From Dillenia suffruticosa (lineage: Eukaryota; Streptophyta; Magnoliopsida; Dilleniales; Dilleniaceae), in NCBI GenBank assembly GCA_033439265.1, contig JAVTVX010000019.1, positions 17,572,039 through 17,636,038 of the forward strand: DNA of 64,000 nucleotides, in the 5' to 3' direction. Below the pieces are notes generated by a model, which was given only the letters and a program-made list of their open reading frames with translations, made no database searches and was not told where the DNA came from. Each line of letters begins with the position of its first letter. The stretch's first letter is position 1. The translations under genes and the position numbers were made by a program. This document shows positions 24,625-37,049 of this stretch, piece by piece.

Positions 24625-27600
24625 ATCACAAATTCAAAATAAGTGAAACTATAGAATATTTAGAAGAAGCATAACCAAGTGTTGCAATTATTTGAGCAAA
24701 CAATGAAACTATGAAGGCTGTAACAGTAAGTTAATCAATTCAACCAAACAAAAAACAGTTGATAATGAATAGTACTAAGTTCCTGTGAGTCCATCAATGA
24801 AATATTAATTAGATTAGTTTGCAAACCAAAACTTTGGGAACGGACACCAGGAAAAAGAAAAAATGTGCAACAGAGAGAAGTTCACCAAACTGAGATTTGT
24901 TTGCTGTAGAACTCAGTTATCAAAACCTGGATTTTTTGGGTAAACAGCTTTGTATGAAACATTAACTACATCATTTTGCTGAAACCCAAATGAAGAGATG
25001 GAAAGATGTTTAAGAAAAGATATAATTTAAATCAAACACGATTAACAGTACCGCAAGCAACATACAAGCACAATAGCTGTACATCTTTTCGTTTCCCAGT
25101 CTACCAATCAATTCTTTCCCTAATGGGCGTGATTGCAGCCATTTATGTCTTGCAGGAACCCAAGCTGCTACCAGATCTTCATATAAACTCATCTGCATGC
25201 ACCAAAAAAATAAAAATAAAATAAATCAAAGTCAAGAACAACACGCGAATACAGAATACTTCTACTTTCATAATTGCAGCACATAGTTAAAAGGAAAAGA
25301 GAGAAAGAAAAATACTATGATCTTTTAAAACCTGCAGGGGGAAACAGAGGATTAACTTCGAGAGATGCTGTTGACAAAAATAAATGGGACAGATAGGAGA
25401 TGTCATTCAATAAAACTCATGAATAGTGAAGCAGTTTACAATGAGGTTTGAAGGCACACTTTATGACCAAGCATTGCAATAATCAATAATCAATGAAATC
25501 TCTTCATCTCAAAATTCACTTGTGGGAATTTATGCTTCTAAGGTAAACATCATAAAATCCTACATTTCCGAAAGTTCATGAGCTATTTCACTGTTATAGT
25601 TCAACCTGAACACAAGTACAACCTGTAAGTGGTGGAAGCTGTTATGATAGCTTAGTCACACCGTGACAGATAAAATTTAGAATCTTGCCTCTTTTTTGCT
25701 CTTTAGGAGCTCTAAAATCAGAGGCTGGCTGGAGCATGAGAGTGCGACAAGTTCCTTCCATGCTTTACCAACAGCAGCTATTAATCCAGTATCAAGCAAT
25801 GTTCTACCATCATCAAGGATTGCCTTGTAATTATCCAGATCCTGTAAGCTGGGCTTCTGTAGAAGATTCTCAACCAAACAAAGCGAATAACTTTTCTCTA
25901 AAACTCCACTTTTGGATGCCACGATAACCCCATGGTTGGAAGCGACATCAAGGGTGATAGGAACAGTGATGATACAAGATGCATCCTTTGGGAGGACCAT
26001 ATTGGAGGCATGGAAACAAGGCAAAACATCACCAGTCATAATGAACAGTCCACCTACAGATAATACAAATTGAAAAAAGTGAAAGTTAAGGATGTCCTGG
26101 GGAAAGACTTCCCATATTAATAATTGTCTAAAGCAAGTGATCAACAAAGAAACAATTACAGAACAGGCGGCACTATAGTAGTTCAAAGGGCAATTTTAAT
26201 AGAAGCTTCTACAGTGTAAACCTCAACATGATATGAGTAATACAAAATAATTAAACAGAATTCTGGTTCATCTACTTTTCTTTTATTCATGCTTTACAAA
26301 GCCTGCACTATGTAGTAGCAGGTTAACTGCCTCCCAGATAACTTGCAAAAAAAAAAAAGGAAGGCGCAGCCAGCAGAGCAATATGAAGTTTTCAACTAAG
26401 AGAGAGATCCAGATATGAATTCAATACTATGAAGAAATTGTTAGGATAAGCATTATAAAATAGTATATACTATGAAGCATTGTTAAAAGGGAAATACACT
26501 ATATTATACGCACACACACACACACACACTATGAAGAGATTGTGAAATCTACAAGGATATTTCTTCAGAATTGGAAAATTCCAAATTACAGCATTCACAT
26601 TTATGCCTATAGATGAATGAAGGATTAAACACAAAATATGAATGGCTTAATCAAATTAGCTCAAGATTTATCTCATAAAACACTTGACATTGATTTAAAT
26701 GTATATACATCATATGTTAAAGCATCCTAAAATTTTAAGAGTAGGAATCTTCAATTATAACAAACAAATAAAGCCACATGATCGACATGGAAAAACAATC
26801 AGGATACAAAGTGTGAAAAGGGGCTACAAACATGCATCGAGATTGTTGAGAAGGTGTATGATGAAGAATACATTAGATATTATTCAATATTTAGAGTTTA
26901 AAAATAATTCCCATTATTAGTTTGATTTTAATTATCATGCAATTGTTGTTTTTTTTTTTTTTATATTGTTCCAGTAGGTACGCTGGTTTAAACCTGCATT
27001 CTGATTGTTGAATGATTATGGATTACTGATATCTTTCTTGCCACTTTGTTTCTCTTTCTACCTCAACCCTTGGTTTCTCTTCCTCCTCTTTCTTCTTGCT
27101 CTGCTTCTCTTTCTCTACTATCGTGTTGCTATACATTATTTGTATCAGAGCCTCACCCTCAAAGCCATCTTCATCACTGTCATCTATTGCTGAGGTTATG
27201 CTAAACGAGTTACCATTCACATGAGCCGGTTACAAATCCTGTTGACTGGTCACAGTTCACACAATTTCTCTTGTGGTGACCTGACATCAGACCTGACTTG
27301 GCTATCCATTTATGATTATCTTCCCATCAGTCGGCTCATCCATCGACATGTGAAAATACTTTTTGACTACAAAAATCACCACCACCTTCTACCTACATCA
27401 ATCTGCTAAGCTTTATTGGCAAGAAATCTAACCCTCGCGGTAGTCTGGACCCCAAAACCTGGTGTCTTCAGCTCGTGCAAACACAGCTGGGTTGCTTTCT
27501 TCCTCATATTACTTGCTGCATAATTTGTGTTTAATTGGTATCAGAGGGATTTCATTGCAGTTCTAACTCAGTTCTTGCATATTTGGACTACAATTTGATT

Positions 27601-30600
27601 CTTACTTGGAACATTTGGATTATAATTTTATTTGTATGTAAATTGAACATATTGGCACTTGGTCCATTTAGGGTTACATGTCTCAGTCATGGCATTCAAT
27701 AATCATAACTCATATTTTGTGATTCTTATTATGGTCATAGAAGGAGAATGCAATTTTTATATTCATGCTCACCCTCTCCCCACTTGTTCTAGGAACACCC
27801 ATTATGACTACACACATGCCCGTAGTTGTAGTTTTCTTAGTAATTATGATTAATTCTACATAATATAACTGTAGACATAAGTGTTCATCTCCAAGAGAAG
27901 CCCCTAGATATTTCTATGAGACTAGTGATTATGATGATTATTTTATTGAGTCTCAATATTGTTACCTCACAACTAAATTTTAATCTAAATCTAATATAAT
28001 TTCTTGTGAGGATTATAAATGAATAAATAAAAATAATTCCACTAACAGGAATTTTTCCGACCTCTATAAAATATAGATATAGTTATATATGAGGAATATA
28101 AGAGAACTTGAAAAACATAAAATCAAGCTTAACAAGATTCATGAAGAATTGCATAAAATCCAAACCAAAGGGCCTGACCCAAAATTTGGGCAAGCATTTG
28201 AATCCAAAGTATTGGGAACAATTGAACATCTCCCAAAGCTAACAAGTCTCATGATATGATTAAGGAAGAGTCCCAGCCAGTTGATGAGACACTTATTGTG
28301 GTTGATCATGTTCTACTTCTATCTTTATGCAGGAGAAAAGAAGTGTAACACACAGCCCATTGAGAATTTTGACAAATATTGCAAAGGTTGACAAGAATCT
28401 GAGAAATGAAAATTCTGAAAAAGCATTACAGAGAGGAGACAAAATTTTTATACTATTACTGAAAATGTGATATGCACAATCCATATCATTGAAAAGAATT
28501 ATTCTAAAAACTACATATCATTGGAAAGAGATTTTCTAGGAGGATATTTAAAAACTAGTAAGAAGGAAATATTATAGAAATATAGTTTTTTTTTTTATTT
28601 TAGTTGATCACTATCTTTTTAAAATAATAGTTATCTTAGTTTTATAATTTTTCATATTAAGAATAATTTTATGAGTTTGTTTTTAGTAATAAATCTATAA
28701 TATTGTAAACTTGATGGAGTATGATCAATAAGAAAATAAGTCTGATTCTTATAAAAGAAGTAGGAAGGAAACTTGTTAGTATAGAGTATCCATTGACTAG
28801 ATCTTATACTAGAATTCATATCAATTTGGTATCAGGTCTAGCCGTCATGGAAAGCTCTGCAAAACAATTTAGCTGAATAGAGAGATTCATGAGGGAATTC
28901 GAGCAGAGAATGGAGCAACCACCGGCTAGGTTTTAGGGACTCCAGATGTCCAATGAGAAGTTGCTGCAGCAACAGTAGATAGCATTGATCTCACAGATGG
29001 AAGGGCTTTTGCAAGAGGTGCAGGGGCAAAGCAAGGTCCAAGAGGTGAGGAGCAGCCGCCACAACCTTGCAGACCAATGGGAGGAAAGGAGTAGTCTGCT
29101 TGAAAGAGGGACTGTCATCCCCAGAAAGTACCCTGACTTCAGGGCATAGCAAAACCACTTAATATGGCATTAGATAGTGTGCCTTAGACCTCTTTGACCA
29201 TTGGTCATCCTTCCCCTCCTAAGATATCTTCCATAACTACCACAAATGAAAATAAAGGAGTTAATATTACCAGATCTCATGAGGTTCCTAAAATCTAGTA
29301 CAAATGGGTCTACTTCAGCTACCAGCAAAAGTGGAAGCCTATCTCTTGATGCTTTAGCAAAAGCTAAAAAGGCTTTAAAAATGCAGAAGGAGTTGCCAGA
29401 GAAGCTGAGAATATTCCTTTGTTGAATAAGGGTGCTAACACAAGTTCAGATGGCAGCCCCTCTGTAGGACCAAAGGAGGGGACAAAACCCCTTCCCTAGA
29501 TACTGGCAAATTACCTCTGTCTGTTTAATCTGCTGTTACTATTACTGCTTCTATGCAGACGGGACCAAGTGCAACTACTTTGCCTGCTGCTGCTGCTGCT
29601 GTTTCCAAGTGCAAATTACCTCTGTGAAGCCATCTATGGGTGGCATAGCTGGTCTGGCTGGTCTTACAAATATTCCCAACATTGAAGCTGTAAAATGCGC
29701 ACAGGAGCTACCTGCCAAGATGGGATTTCACCAGGATCCTAAATTTGCGCCGCTTGTAAATATGTTTCTAGGTCAATTAACAACTGACCTAGCAATCCAG
29801 CAGAAGCCATTCAAGGCCCCTCTTTGTCTGGATGCTCTTGGCAGGGAAGTAGATAAGCATGGAAAGTCATAAATGTGCCTATTACAGATGCTTTTGTTTT
29901 CAATTGCCCGATTGGCACAGGAAGGACAACCATTCTCAGGGCTGTCAACTTGACTTAAGGAGCAAGTGGAGGGCTCAGGTTAGGGATCTCGGCCAAAGGA
30001 AGTGGTGTATAGAGGAACTTGAAAAAAAGGTGAGAGTGGCATGTGCAAGTGTTGAAGGACTTATGCCGGTCATTGCTGCAGCCGAAGAAGAAATTACAAG
30101 ATAGAAAGTGGCTTCAGAACAAGAGGTGGCACCAGGTACAGCTGTTGAGCAAGAATTTTTGAGACATTCAGAAGCTCTCCATCAGGAGCTTGAAGAGACT
30201 AAGTTGGGCATGATAAAGTACCAAAAAGAGGAAGAGGGTGGAGGCTTCTTGAGAGTTGTTGAAGACTTGAGAAGCCCCATCCTGAATTTGAACTTGAGGA
30301 CAAGCTCTTTATCAAGGGGAACAATGATATGCACAGTGCATATCATTGGAAATAATTATTCTAGAAAGTGAATATCATTGAAAAGAGATCTTCTAGGAGG
30401 ATATTAGAAACTAATAATAAGGAAATATTTTTAAAAAATAGTAGTTTTCTTATTAATTGATAACTATCTTTTTAGAAATAAGAATTATCTTGATTTTGGA
30501 ATTTTTCAAATTATGAATGATTTTAGGAGTTTATTTTTAATAGAAAATCTAATATATTGTAAACCCTTATTTTTCCTATTTAAATGGAGTATGATCAATA

Positions 30601-33600
30601 AAAAAATAAAACTAATTATAGTAAAAGAAGTGTGGTAGAAAAATTGTTATAGAACAAGTTCTCAACCATCTTTCTTCTCTCTCTTCTTCCTGTGCTTCTC
30701 TCTCTTCTCTACTCTCTTATCACTATTCTACATTAATGTATTTTTTTCTTTTCTTTTCTTTTCTTTTGAGTTCTTAAAGGGGTCTCTGCCTTTGTGGCTA
30801 GGAGAAGGTGGATTTGGTGGCTCAAACCCTTAACACACAAGTCCAATTGGCCTGTGTAAAGAAGAAACATATATTTCATCTGGTGAAGGCTACAATTTAC
30901 CAACTCATATTCAGAAGAAAGATCAGCATGCTAACCCTTGTTCTTTAAATTTGCATGACATGGTGAACTGATGAATTCAACTGACTTTCTAAAAAAATAG
31001 TGCAATTATTGACATAGCTAAACATAATGTCTAGAGCATAAAGGATGAAGCAAAGAATTAATTGACCTTGCGTTTGTTTCTTCCTATCTAACAGTTTGTA
31101 ATTTTATACTTTTGGAAGCTTGTGTGACATCTGCAACACTTGAACAGTCACACTTTTGAAGGCAAACTCTACATGCACCCTCACATGCTCATCAACCAGG
31201 CTGTACCTGAGCTTCAGCAGTTTGCCATATCATACTATTATCTGGAAAATGGAAGGTGGATATGAAATCTAGAGCTTCCTCCACAACAACACCAAGAACC
31301 TCATCCAGATAGACATCAGTGATAAGTTTTTAACAAACGTATGGCCAAGTTTCAGAAAACTAACCTTCATCCCGGAAAGCTGGTCTCGCACAAGAAGAAA
31401 CAGCAAGTATGTGATCAAAAAGCAGTGGAACAGGCCCGTCAGGATCATCTGCTGCCAAATAAGGCAGTGGCAAGAAAACTTTCCCCATGGGATTAGCCCA
31501 AGGGACCCTCTTAGAGTCACCTCCAGCATGAAGTAACAGTATATGCTTTTTGGCCATGAAGTCAACCATTTGCTCTATGGGAATGTCTGCAACAGGCTTT
31601 TCATGGTAATCAGAAAGTCCACTCTCGCCATCGATACCATTTTCAACCTGTTGATTCCAACAATGTCCAATATAGAAGCTTTTAGATAATCTGAGATTTA
31701 ATGATCAGACATCTTCCAACAATTTTGTTTCTCACTTTGCTTAGTTAAAGGAGAGCTTATGGGGAGTAGGAATTCGTCGAATTGACTAGACTCTTGCACC
31801 TCTATCATAGAGCATTATAGAATACAATATGTATTAGCAATAAATATCACTACCAGGCACCATCTTCATATTGAGTAAGGAAAAAAATAAAAATAAAAAT
31901 AAAATAAAATAAAATAAAAGGCTAACATCATTTTTTTGTATCTGCAATTTCAGCGTACATGCTTATAAACAGATTTTGAAAAGGCTAGAAAATAGTAGTA
32001 TATACAGCTTTGATGCCCTGTTCATGTATCTCTAATTATATCTCATCATCTCATTTTTGAACACCAGTAATTAATAGTTTATGGAATTTCATTTAACAGC
32101 ATCAAGTTTGTGGAACTGTAATACAATGAACATTGGGCATTTAACATGTTCTTGTTTCATAAATTAATCTTATTTCCATCCCATGTCACCAAGTATTGAC
32201 AGAGAATTAATAAGCTTCAGCAGCTACTAATCAAAATAAAACAAAAGCAACAAAAAGTCAATCAGGGTGCACATCTAATCTCATTTATACATAAGGCTAG
32301 GAAGGAAAAGGCCCAGAACACAGCACTCCGTCTCTGGCTCATTTTCTTTCAACACATTGCTCCTGCATGCTGCCTGTTTTATCAGACAAGTTTTTTGTCA
32401 AAGCCTTGCCCTGTCTCTTGGAGGGAGAATCAACTGCTTTGACCATTTTTTTGGTCAACATTCTGTTCCAAAATTACCCTGAACTGAATGAAGTGGTTCT
32501 ATCTACCTTTCAAGGATGATTCATGAACTTGAAACATTTACGTTATCACTATAAAAGCAATGCCACTGATTTTAGGACAAGAACAAAAATTTTGCGATTC
32601 ATATATGAAATTGGGACAGAAGAAGTAGAAACAATCGAATAACCAGCTTTCACTAATTCAGTCTTTTAAACCAAAGATTTGGAAGATAGCATCTAAGCCC
32701 TAGGTGCTCTAGCAACACTTTGTCCAATTAAATTCACATATTTTTTTAGGAACCTCAACCAAAATATTGAAATCCTTCTCTTCTATTTTCCATCAGATGA
32801 GGAATATCTTTTAACCTCCGAAAACTTTGTTCAGCACAAGCTATCAAGTAATACATCATCTTCTGGCACCCTAAGCACAACTGCATCAGGCTACACCATG
32901 CATTATCATAACCCTAGTAGTATGTTTGAAAGGAGAAGGTCTGTGATATAATTACATTGACAAGTGTCTTTCAATTAAACTCGGGCACTGTGTACATTAC
33001 CACAGTCAAATAAAATATATCCAGAAGTCAAAAAATGATTGCATCTAGGCGTAGTTTCAATTTTAAATATTATCTCTGGTACAACAATTTATATGAACCC
33101 TTCAATTTAAGCACACCACATTTCCTGTGAAGAAAGCAGGACATGAATAGGGTTATAGCCACTTAACACTCCGGCGTCTTAGGAAATTTCTTAGTCACTC
33201 ACTAGAATGTTATAGAAATACAGAACCGTAATGTATCATGGGAAAAATCATCATGACATTGATGACAATATGCAATTGGGCACATCATTAATACAAGGGG
33301 TTACTCAGGTTTGGTTTAACAATTCGAGTTAAAGTTTAGACACAGAGTAAATCAAACTAAATCACATGACATTAATCAATCACCAACAAAATTCACAAGG
33401 CAGAAATTGAATTTTGAGTACCTTAAGTTGGCGATAATGGCGAGCGAGAGCAGCGATGGCGTGGAGAGTGGCGGCGCCGGAGCCAATCCGGCAACCATCG
33501 GGATCAGGAACGGAGAGAGTGACGGTAGAGGAAGAAATGCGGCCCATACGACGAGCACGATTGAGTTGCCAATCGTATAATTGAGCTTGTTCAGGACTGG

Positions 33601-33754
33601 CAGCAGTGAGAATTATAGCGTCCCATGTTGGAACCCTAGTTGGATGTCGAACAGAGAGTCTAAGTCTGTACCATGACTTCCGAAGAATCCCCTCTATGTC
33701 TGCCTTTCCAGATCGCCTTGATGTATTCTTATGATTTGGAATTTCGACCTCCAT
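21005..33754 (-). CDS. FKGP: Bifunctional L-fucokinase / GDP-L-fucose pyrophosphorylase
   Basis: This cytosolic salvage enzyme phosphorylates L-fucose and then makes GDP-L-fucose. Seven exons (minus strand) were assigned: 33754-33422, 31647-31365, 26053-25689, 25192-25066, 23992-22982, 22488-21773 and 21403-21005. The phases fit and the joined frame is 1077 aa, close to the 1055 aa I recall for Arabidopsis. The N-terminal pyrophosphorylase domain carries GGDSKRVP (153-160). The C-terminal GHMP kinase carries VDFVGGWSDTPPW (741-753), the ATP loop PRGSGLGTSS (846-855) and GAGGGG (1034-1039). The start is the first ATG before the conserved SWYRLRLSVRHPTRVP. All introns have GT-AG ends except intron 3, which has a GC donor (GAG|GCAAG). 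Intron 2 is 5.3 kb because of LTR elements. A GA/CT-rich leader lies just upstream. The gene appears intact. Confidence 0.96.
24589..24622. repeat. GA microsatellite in FKGP intron 4
   Basis: A pure AG dinucleotide run of about 34 bases inside the intron between exons 4 and 5. Confidence 0.95.
27040..30732 (+). mobile_element. Tandem LTR-retrotransposon array inside FKGP intron 2 (antisense to the gene)
   Basis: Two direct LTR copies begin TGATATGCACA at 28468-28823 and 30325-30732. A third LTR tail, CT-rich and ending TATACA, lies at about 27040-27136. Primer-binding-like words follow the first two LTR ends: TTTGTATCAGAGCC at about 27140 and TTTGGTATCAGG at 28825. Just before each full LTR the sequence reads GAGGACAA(A/G) + TTTAT, the end of an internal coding region, then a short purine tract before the second. 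The order LTR-interior-LTR-interior-LTR suggests a recombined tandem pair. It is a degenerate fossil with many breaks. The second interior (28824-30324) contains a host gene fragment. The family is uncertain: the 3' end looks gypsy-like. Confidence 0.7.
29196..29868 (+). pseudogene. PRP3: Captured, intronless fragment of PRP3 (U4/U6 snRNP splicing factor; RDM16)
   Basis: Translated segments match the plant PRP3 middle region in the right order: PPKISSITTTNENKG, then SLSLDALAKAKKAL and MQKEL, then LLNKGANTSSDGSPSVGPKE, then GLTNIPNIEAVK and KMGFHQDPKFAPLVNMF, then PLCLDALGREVDKHGK. In the host the fragment would be part of the U4/U6.U5 tri-snRNP protein. The pieces run without introns, so the source was probably spliced RNA. 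The fragment lies between two LTRs, so it looks like a host sequence transduced by the element. It is decayed and lacks the conserved C-terminal PRP3 domain. The family assignment is from memory of plant PRP3 sequences. Confidence 0.75.
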
Positions 33755-35106
33755 TGTTAAATTGAGAGATGGAGGGAGGGAGGGAGAGAGCAAACGAAGC
33801 TCGACAAGTGAATTTCTGAGCAGGGAGAACAACGGTTCACCGGGTAATTTGAAACTGCGACTAAATGAGAGAGGGAGAATGAGAGGGAGAGAGAGAGAGA
33901 GAGGGTTTTGTTTTGTGTTTGTGTGGGAGTACGATGGACGAAATTTAAACGACGTCGTTGCAAGAAATATGGAGTGAAAGGAAAACGTTGGAGAACTTCT
34001 TGGCGCTGCCCTGACTCGAACCGAAGACGTGAAATGAAATGCGTCATGATAACCGACTACATGAAAATTAAACTTTGATTAACATGATAACCGACTACAG
34101 CAGGACACCGAATGAAATGCGTCAGTTTATTTTTCTTTAATAAATATATATTAGTCGACATTGATTAACAAATTTAAAAAATGATAAAACCATTATGCAC
34201 AAATAGATTTTGATTGGGCTTAAGAAAATTAAACTTTCAAATTAACATACGAATAAAAGTCGTAGTAACGAACCATGATCGTAGCCTTCCTCCCTTCATG
34301 ATAGACTCTAGTTCTTTAGGATTTCTCTCACATTTTTTTTTTTTTTTTTGGTTCTCACAATTTTATGATTTTATGAAAAAATATTTTCTGTGAGAATTTG
34401 GAGATCACGATCAGGGTTTGGTTTTATCATGTGCTATTTTGGGAAAGATGAGATTAGAATACCCACTTTGCCATTTTTTGAGTGGGCAGGCATGGGCCAC
34501 GTTTGGACCAGCCGCATTTTTCGGCCGATTAGAGTTTGGGGTGCGTTATAGTAATCACTCTTCTTAATTGACTTAGTTTGATGGGAACTATTGGGCCCAT
34601 CTGACCTTAAATTTTGAGAAAAAGATTTCATTCTTTATTGCTCCAAATTACTGACTCAACGGCAAGAAAATAGCACAGAACGCCCCTAAAATAAAATGTG
34701 TAATCAATTTCTCATTCTCTCCATGAATGACAAAATGGTACAACTTGTGCTATTGTGTTGATGAAACCTGAAAACAAACATTCATTAAATGGGCATATAA
34801 GAATTACACAATCCGTACCAAAATGAAAAAAGAATTGAGAGAAATTGCGTTGATCGAAATTAAAGACCAGTCATTGCGAGAAAAATGTCCAAGAGGTGCC
34901 AAATTTGAGGTTTATAATTAAATCCTCTGTCCATATAATTGTCTTTTACCATTGAGGCCAAGGGAAAATGTCTCCGCCTAACATTTGGTGGAGAATATAT
35001 ATTTGCTTTTCAGAGGTCCTTTCAACTCTTAAAGGAATTCTCCGGATGCAGACTACAACAAAACGAGACACACAGGAATGAACTAGTCCAAGTGCATTGA
35101 TAAGTT
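33755..35106. promoter_or_regulatory. FKGP leader/promoter region and RPC11 3' flank
   Basis: A GA-rich tract (33860-33903, CT on the gene strand) lies 110-150 bp before the FKGP ATG, as is common in plant 5' leaders. A direct repeat CATGATAACCGACTACA occurs near 34045 and 34083. A T-run lies at about 34331-34348. I could not assign a TATA box confidently. No gene was seen between FKGP and the RPC11 stop. Confidence 0.4.
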
Positions 35107-36729
35107 TTAATCACCACTCCATTGATGTCCGCATTTTTCATTCAAGCACTTGTAAAAGGTTGTTGGTCCCTCATCTGCTTTCCGAATTTGATGTTGCTGG
35201 AATGCAGCCTTCCCATGGTTGCAGTTAGGGCATGGTACTGTAAAAGTTTAACAAAACAAAAGCATTGAGAACCATTTTATTTTAAGAAAAAATGGGACTT
35301 GTAAATCACGGTTCAAGTATGAAGGAGCTATGAACGATACAAGAACTAGAAACAGTTGAGATACTATCATCCTTCACAAGATGTTATTTGGCATGGTCAA
35401 TCAGCATACAAGCCCAAGTAGAGGTGAAGTGAAACATGGGCCCTGATCAAGCCTGTGAACCGCATCATCCGACTAATGTTATCGAAGCTCAAAACCTTAG
35501 TCATATTAAAGAACACATGAAAATATGCAAATATATATCAGGTGATGCAGAGTGGAATGTTTAGCTTCATTTTCGTGGTCAGCTTGGAAAGATGAATCAC
35601 CATAAATCCAACTAATATAAAGTTGGCCCACCAAAAGATACGTTGAAATTGACAATCCAACCATTGGCATCTAACTCTATACCCATGAATGAAATATGTG
35701 CAACTTTCAAAGAGACAAGCAGCCCCTAAATTGATTGTCATACTTGAGCCTGCATGGGATATCACTATTGCATTAACAGTCACATTTCACTTTTCACAAA
35801 TGTGGGCCCCCTTCTGTTTATCCGGTGAAGGCCAGCATCATATCGGTCATTACCATGATATGCCAGACTGACCAAATTTAGACTTGAGCATCCATTATAT
35901 ATATATATATTCTGCATACAGAAAACGTGGGAAGAACAACATGGAGGTACCCAACCATGGGGATACAAAGGGAGTCAATGAAGTTGATAATATCCGTAAA
36001 AGATTCCAAATTACTTGAGAAATTGGTCCAAAAAAGCCACCAAGGAGTTTTCCATCCCATAAAAAGTTCTATTTATTTTCCTCCAAATCAATCAAAACAC
36101 ATCTAGAAAAAGCATCTTGACAACTCTCCCCTCCGTGTACAAACCCTCACACCACTTAAGCTCACAGCTCATTCTTTACTAAGCTTGAACCAACTCAACA
36201 TTAGTGCAAAAGGAGAGGAGAAAAAAAAAAGGATCACAAAGTTCAGGTCCATGTGCAATGAAGAAGTATGTGATCCATAGACTCTAGCTCTATTTTGTAT
36301 ATCAAACAGATTTTACCAAAACAACGCCTCACCTTTAAAAATTATGTTGAATTAACATCCCTCCCCCAAGCCATGCCCCATGCAAAAAAGGCTACTCTTG
36401 GGGGCAGCAGTAGGAATTCCAAATAAACTTCCAAGAAAAATGAGCCTCCCCTTCCCCCTCGAATTCAATCTAAGCACATTAAAATCTCTCTTGATGTTAA
36501 AGGCTCCTCTCAGCAAACACCCAACTGCAGTGTCTTCTGTATCCAATTCCATCTTCACCCCCTCTAGCCATTCAAAGAGGTTAGTTATTTGCTTCTTTGA
36601 CTCTAAGTTGTCAGAGGAGGTGAGACTCAACTCTCAAAGGGAAGATTTAGCGATGCAGAACAGCTCACTACCATGGAGTTTTGTGGTTAGGACTGCTATA
36701 GTACACTAAAATTGTTAATAGGGGAGCAA

Positions 36730-37046
36730 GGGTGTTATGACACCCGGGTAGTGTCATGGGTACCCGTGACACTACCTGGTCAAAGCTCGAGCCCAGTTGT
36801 GTCGAGTTCGAAAACTCGACAAACTATTCGAAATATTTTAATATTTTTTAAAAAATAATTTTTATATATAATTATATTTTTTTAAAATAATTTTTATATG
36901 TAAAATTACATTTTTAAATATATTTTTTAAATATATTACCTACACTATCCAATAACACTATCTGACAACACCCGACGACACTTAGAGCTCGAGCTCGAAA
37001 ATACAAGCTCAGCAAGTTCGAGCTCGACCCGGGTGTCATAACACCC
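36730..37046. mobile_element. MITE with perfect 20-bp terminal inverted repeats, copy 1 (317 bp)
   Basis: The first 20 bases, GGGTGTTATGACACCCGGGT, are exactly complementary to the last 20 (37027-37046). Subterminal GAGCTCGAGCTCG-like sequence and an AT-rich core follow. There is no coding capacity. Possible 3-bp flanks CAA lie on both sides, but this is weak. A related copy in the opposite orientation is at 43599-43990. It lies in the second intron of the RPC11-like gene. Confidence 0.85.
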
Positions 37047-37049
37047 CAA

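Noticed and set aside
27535-27552. A second primer-binding-like TTGGTATCAGAG word
   Set aside because: It does not adjoin any LTR end I can define; probably chance or debris.
28848-30371. A functional PRP3 gene
   Set aside because: Only the middle of the protein is present, it is decayed, and it is enclosed by LTR copies.
36352-36709. 92- and 109-aa frames as genes
   Set aside because: Opposite-strand frames in an intron of the RPC11-like gene with no recognised motif.
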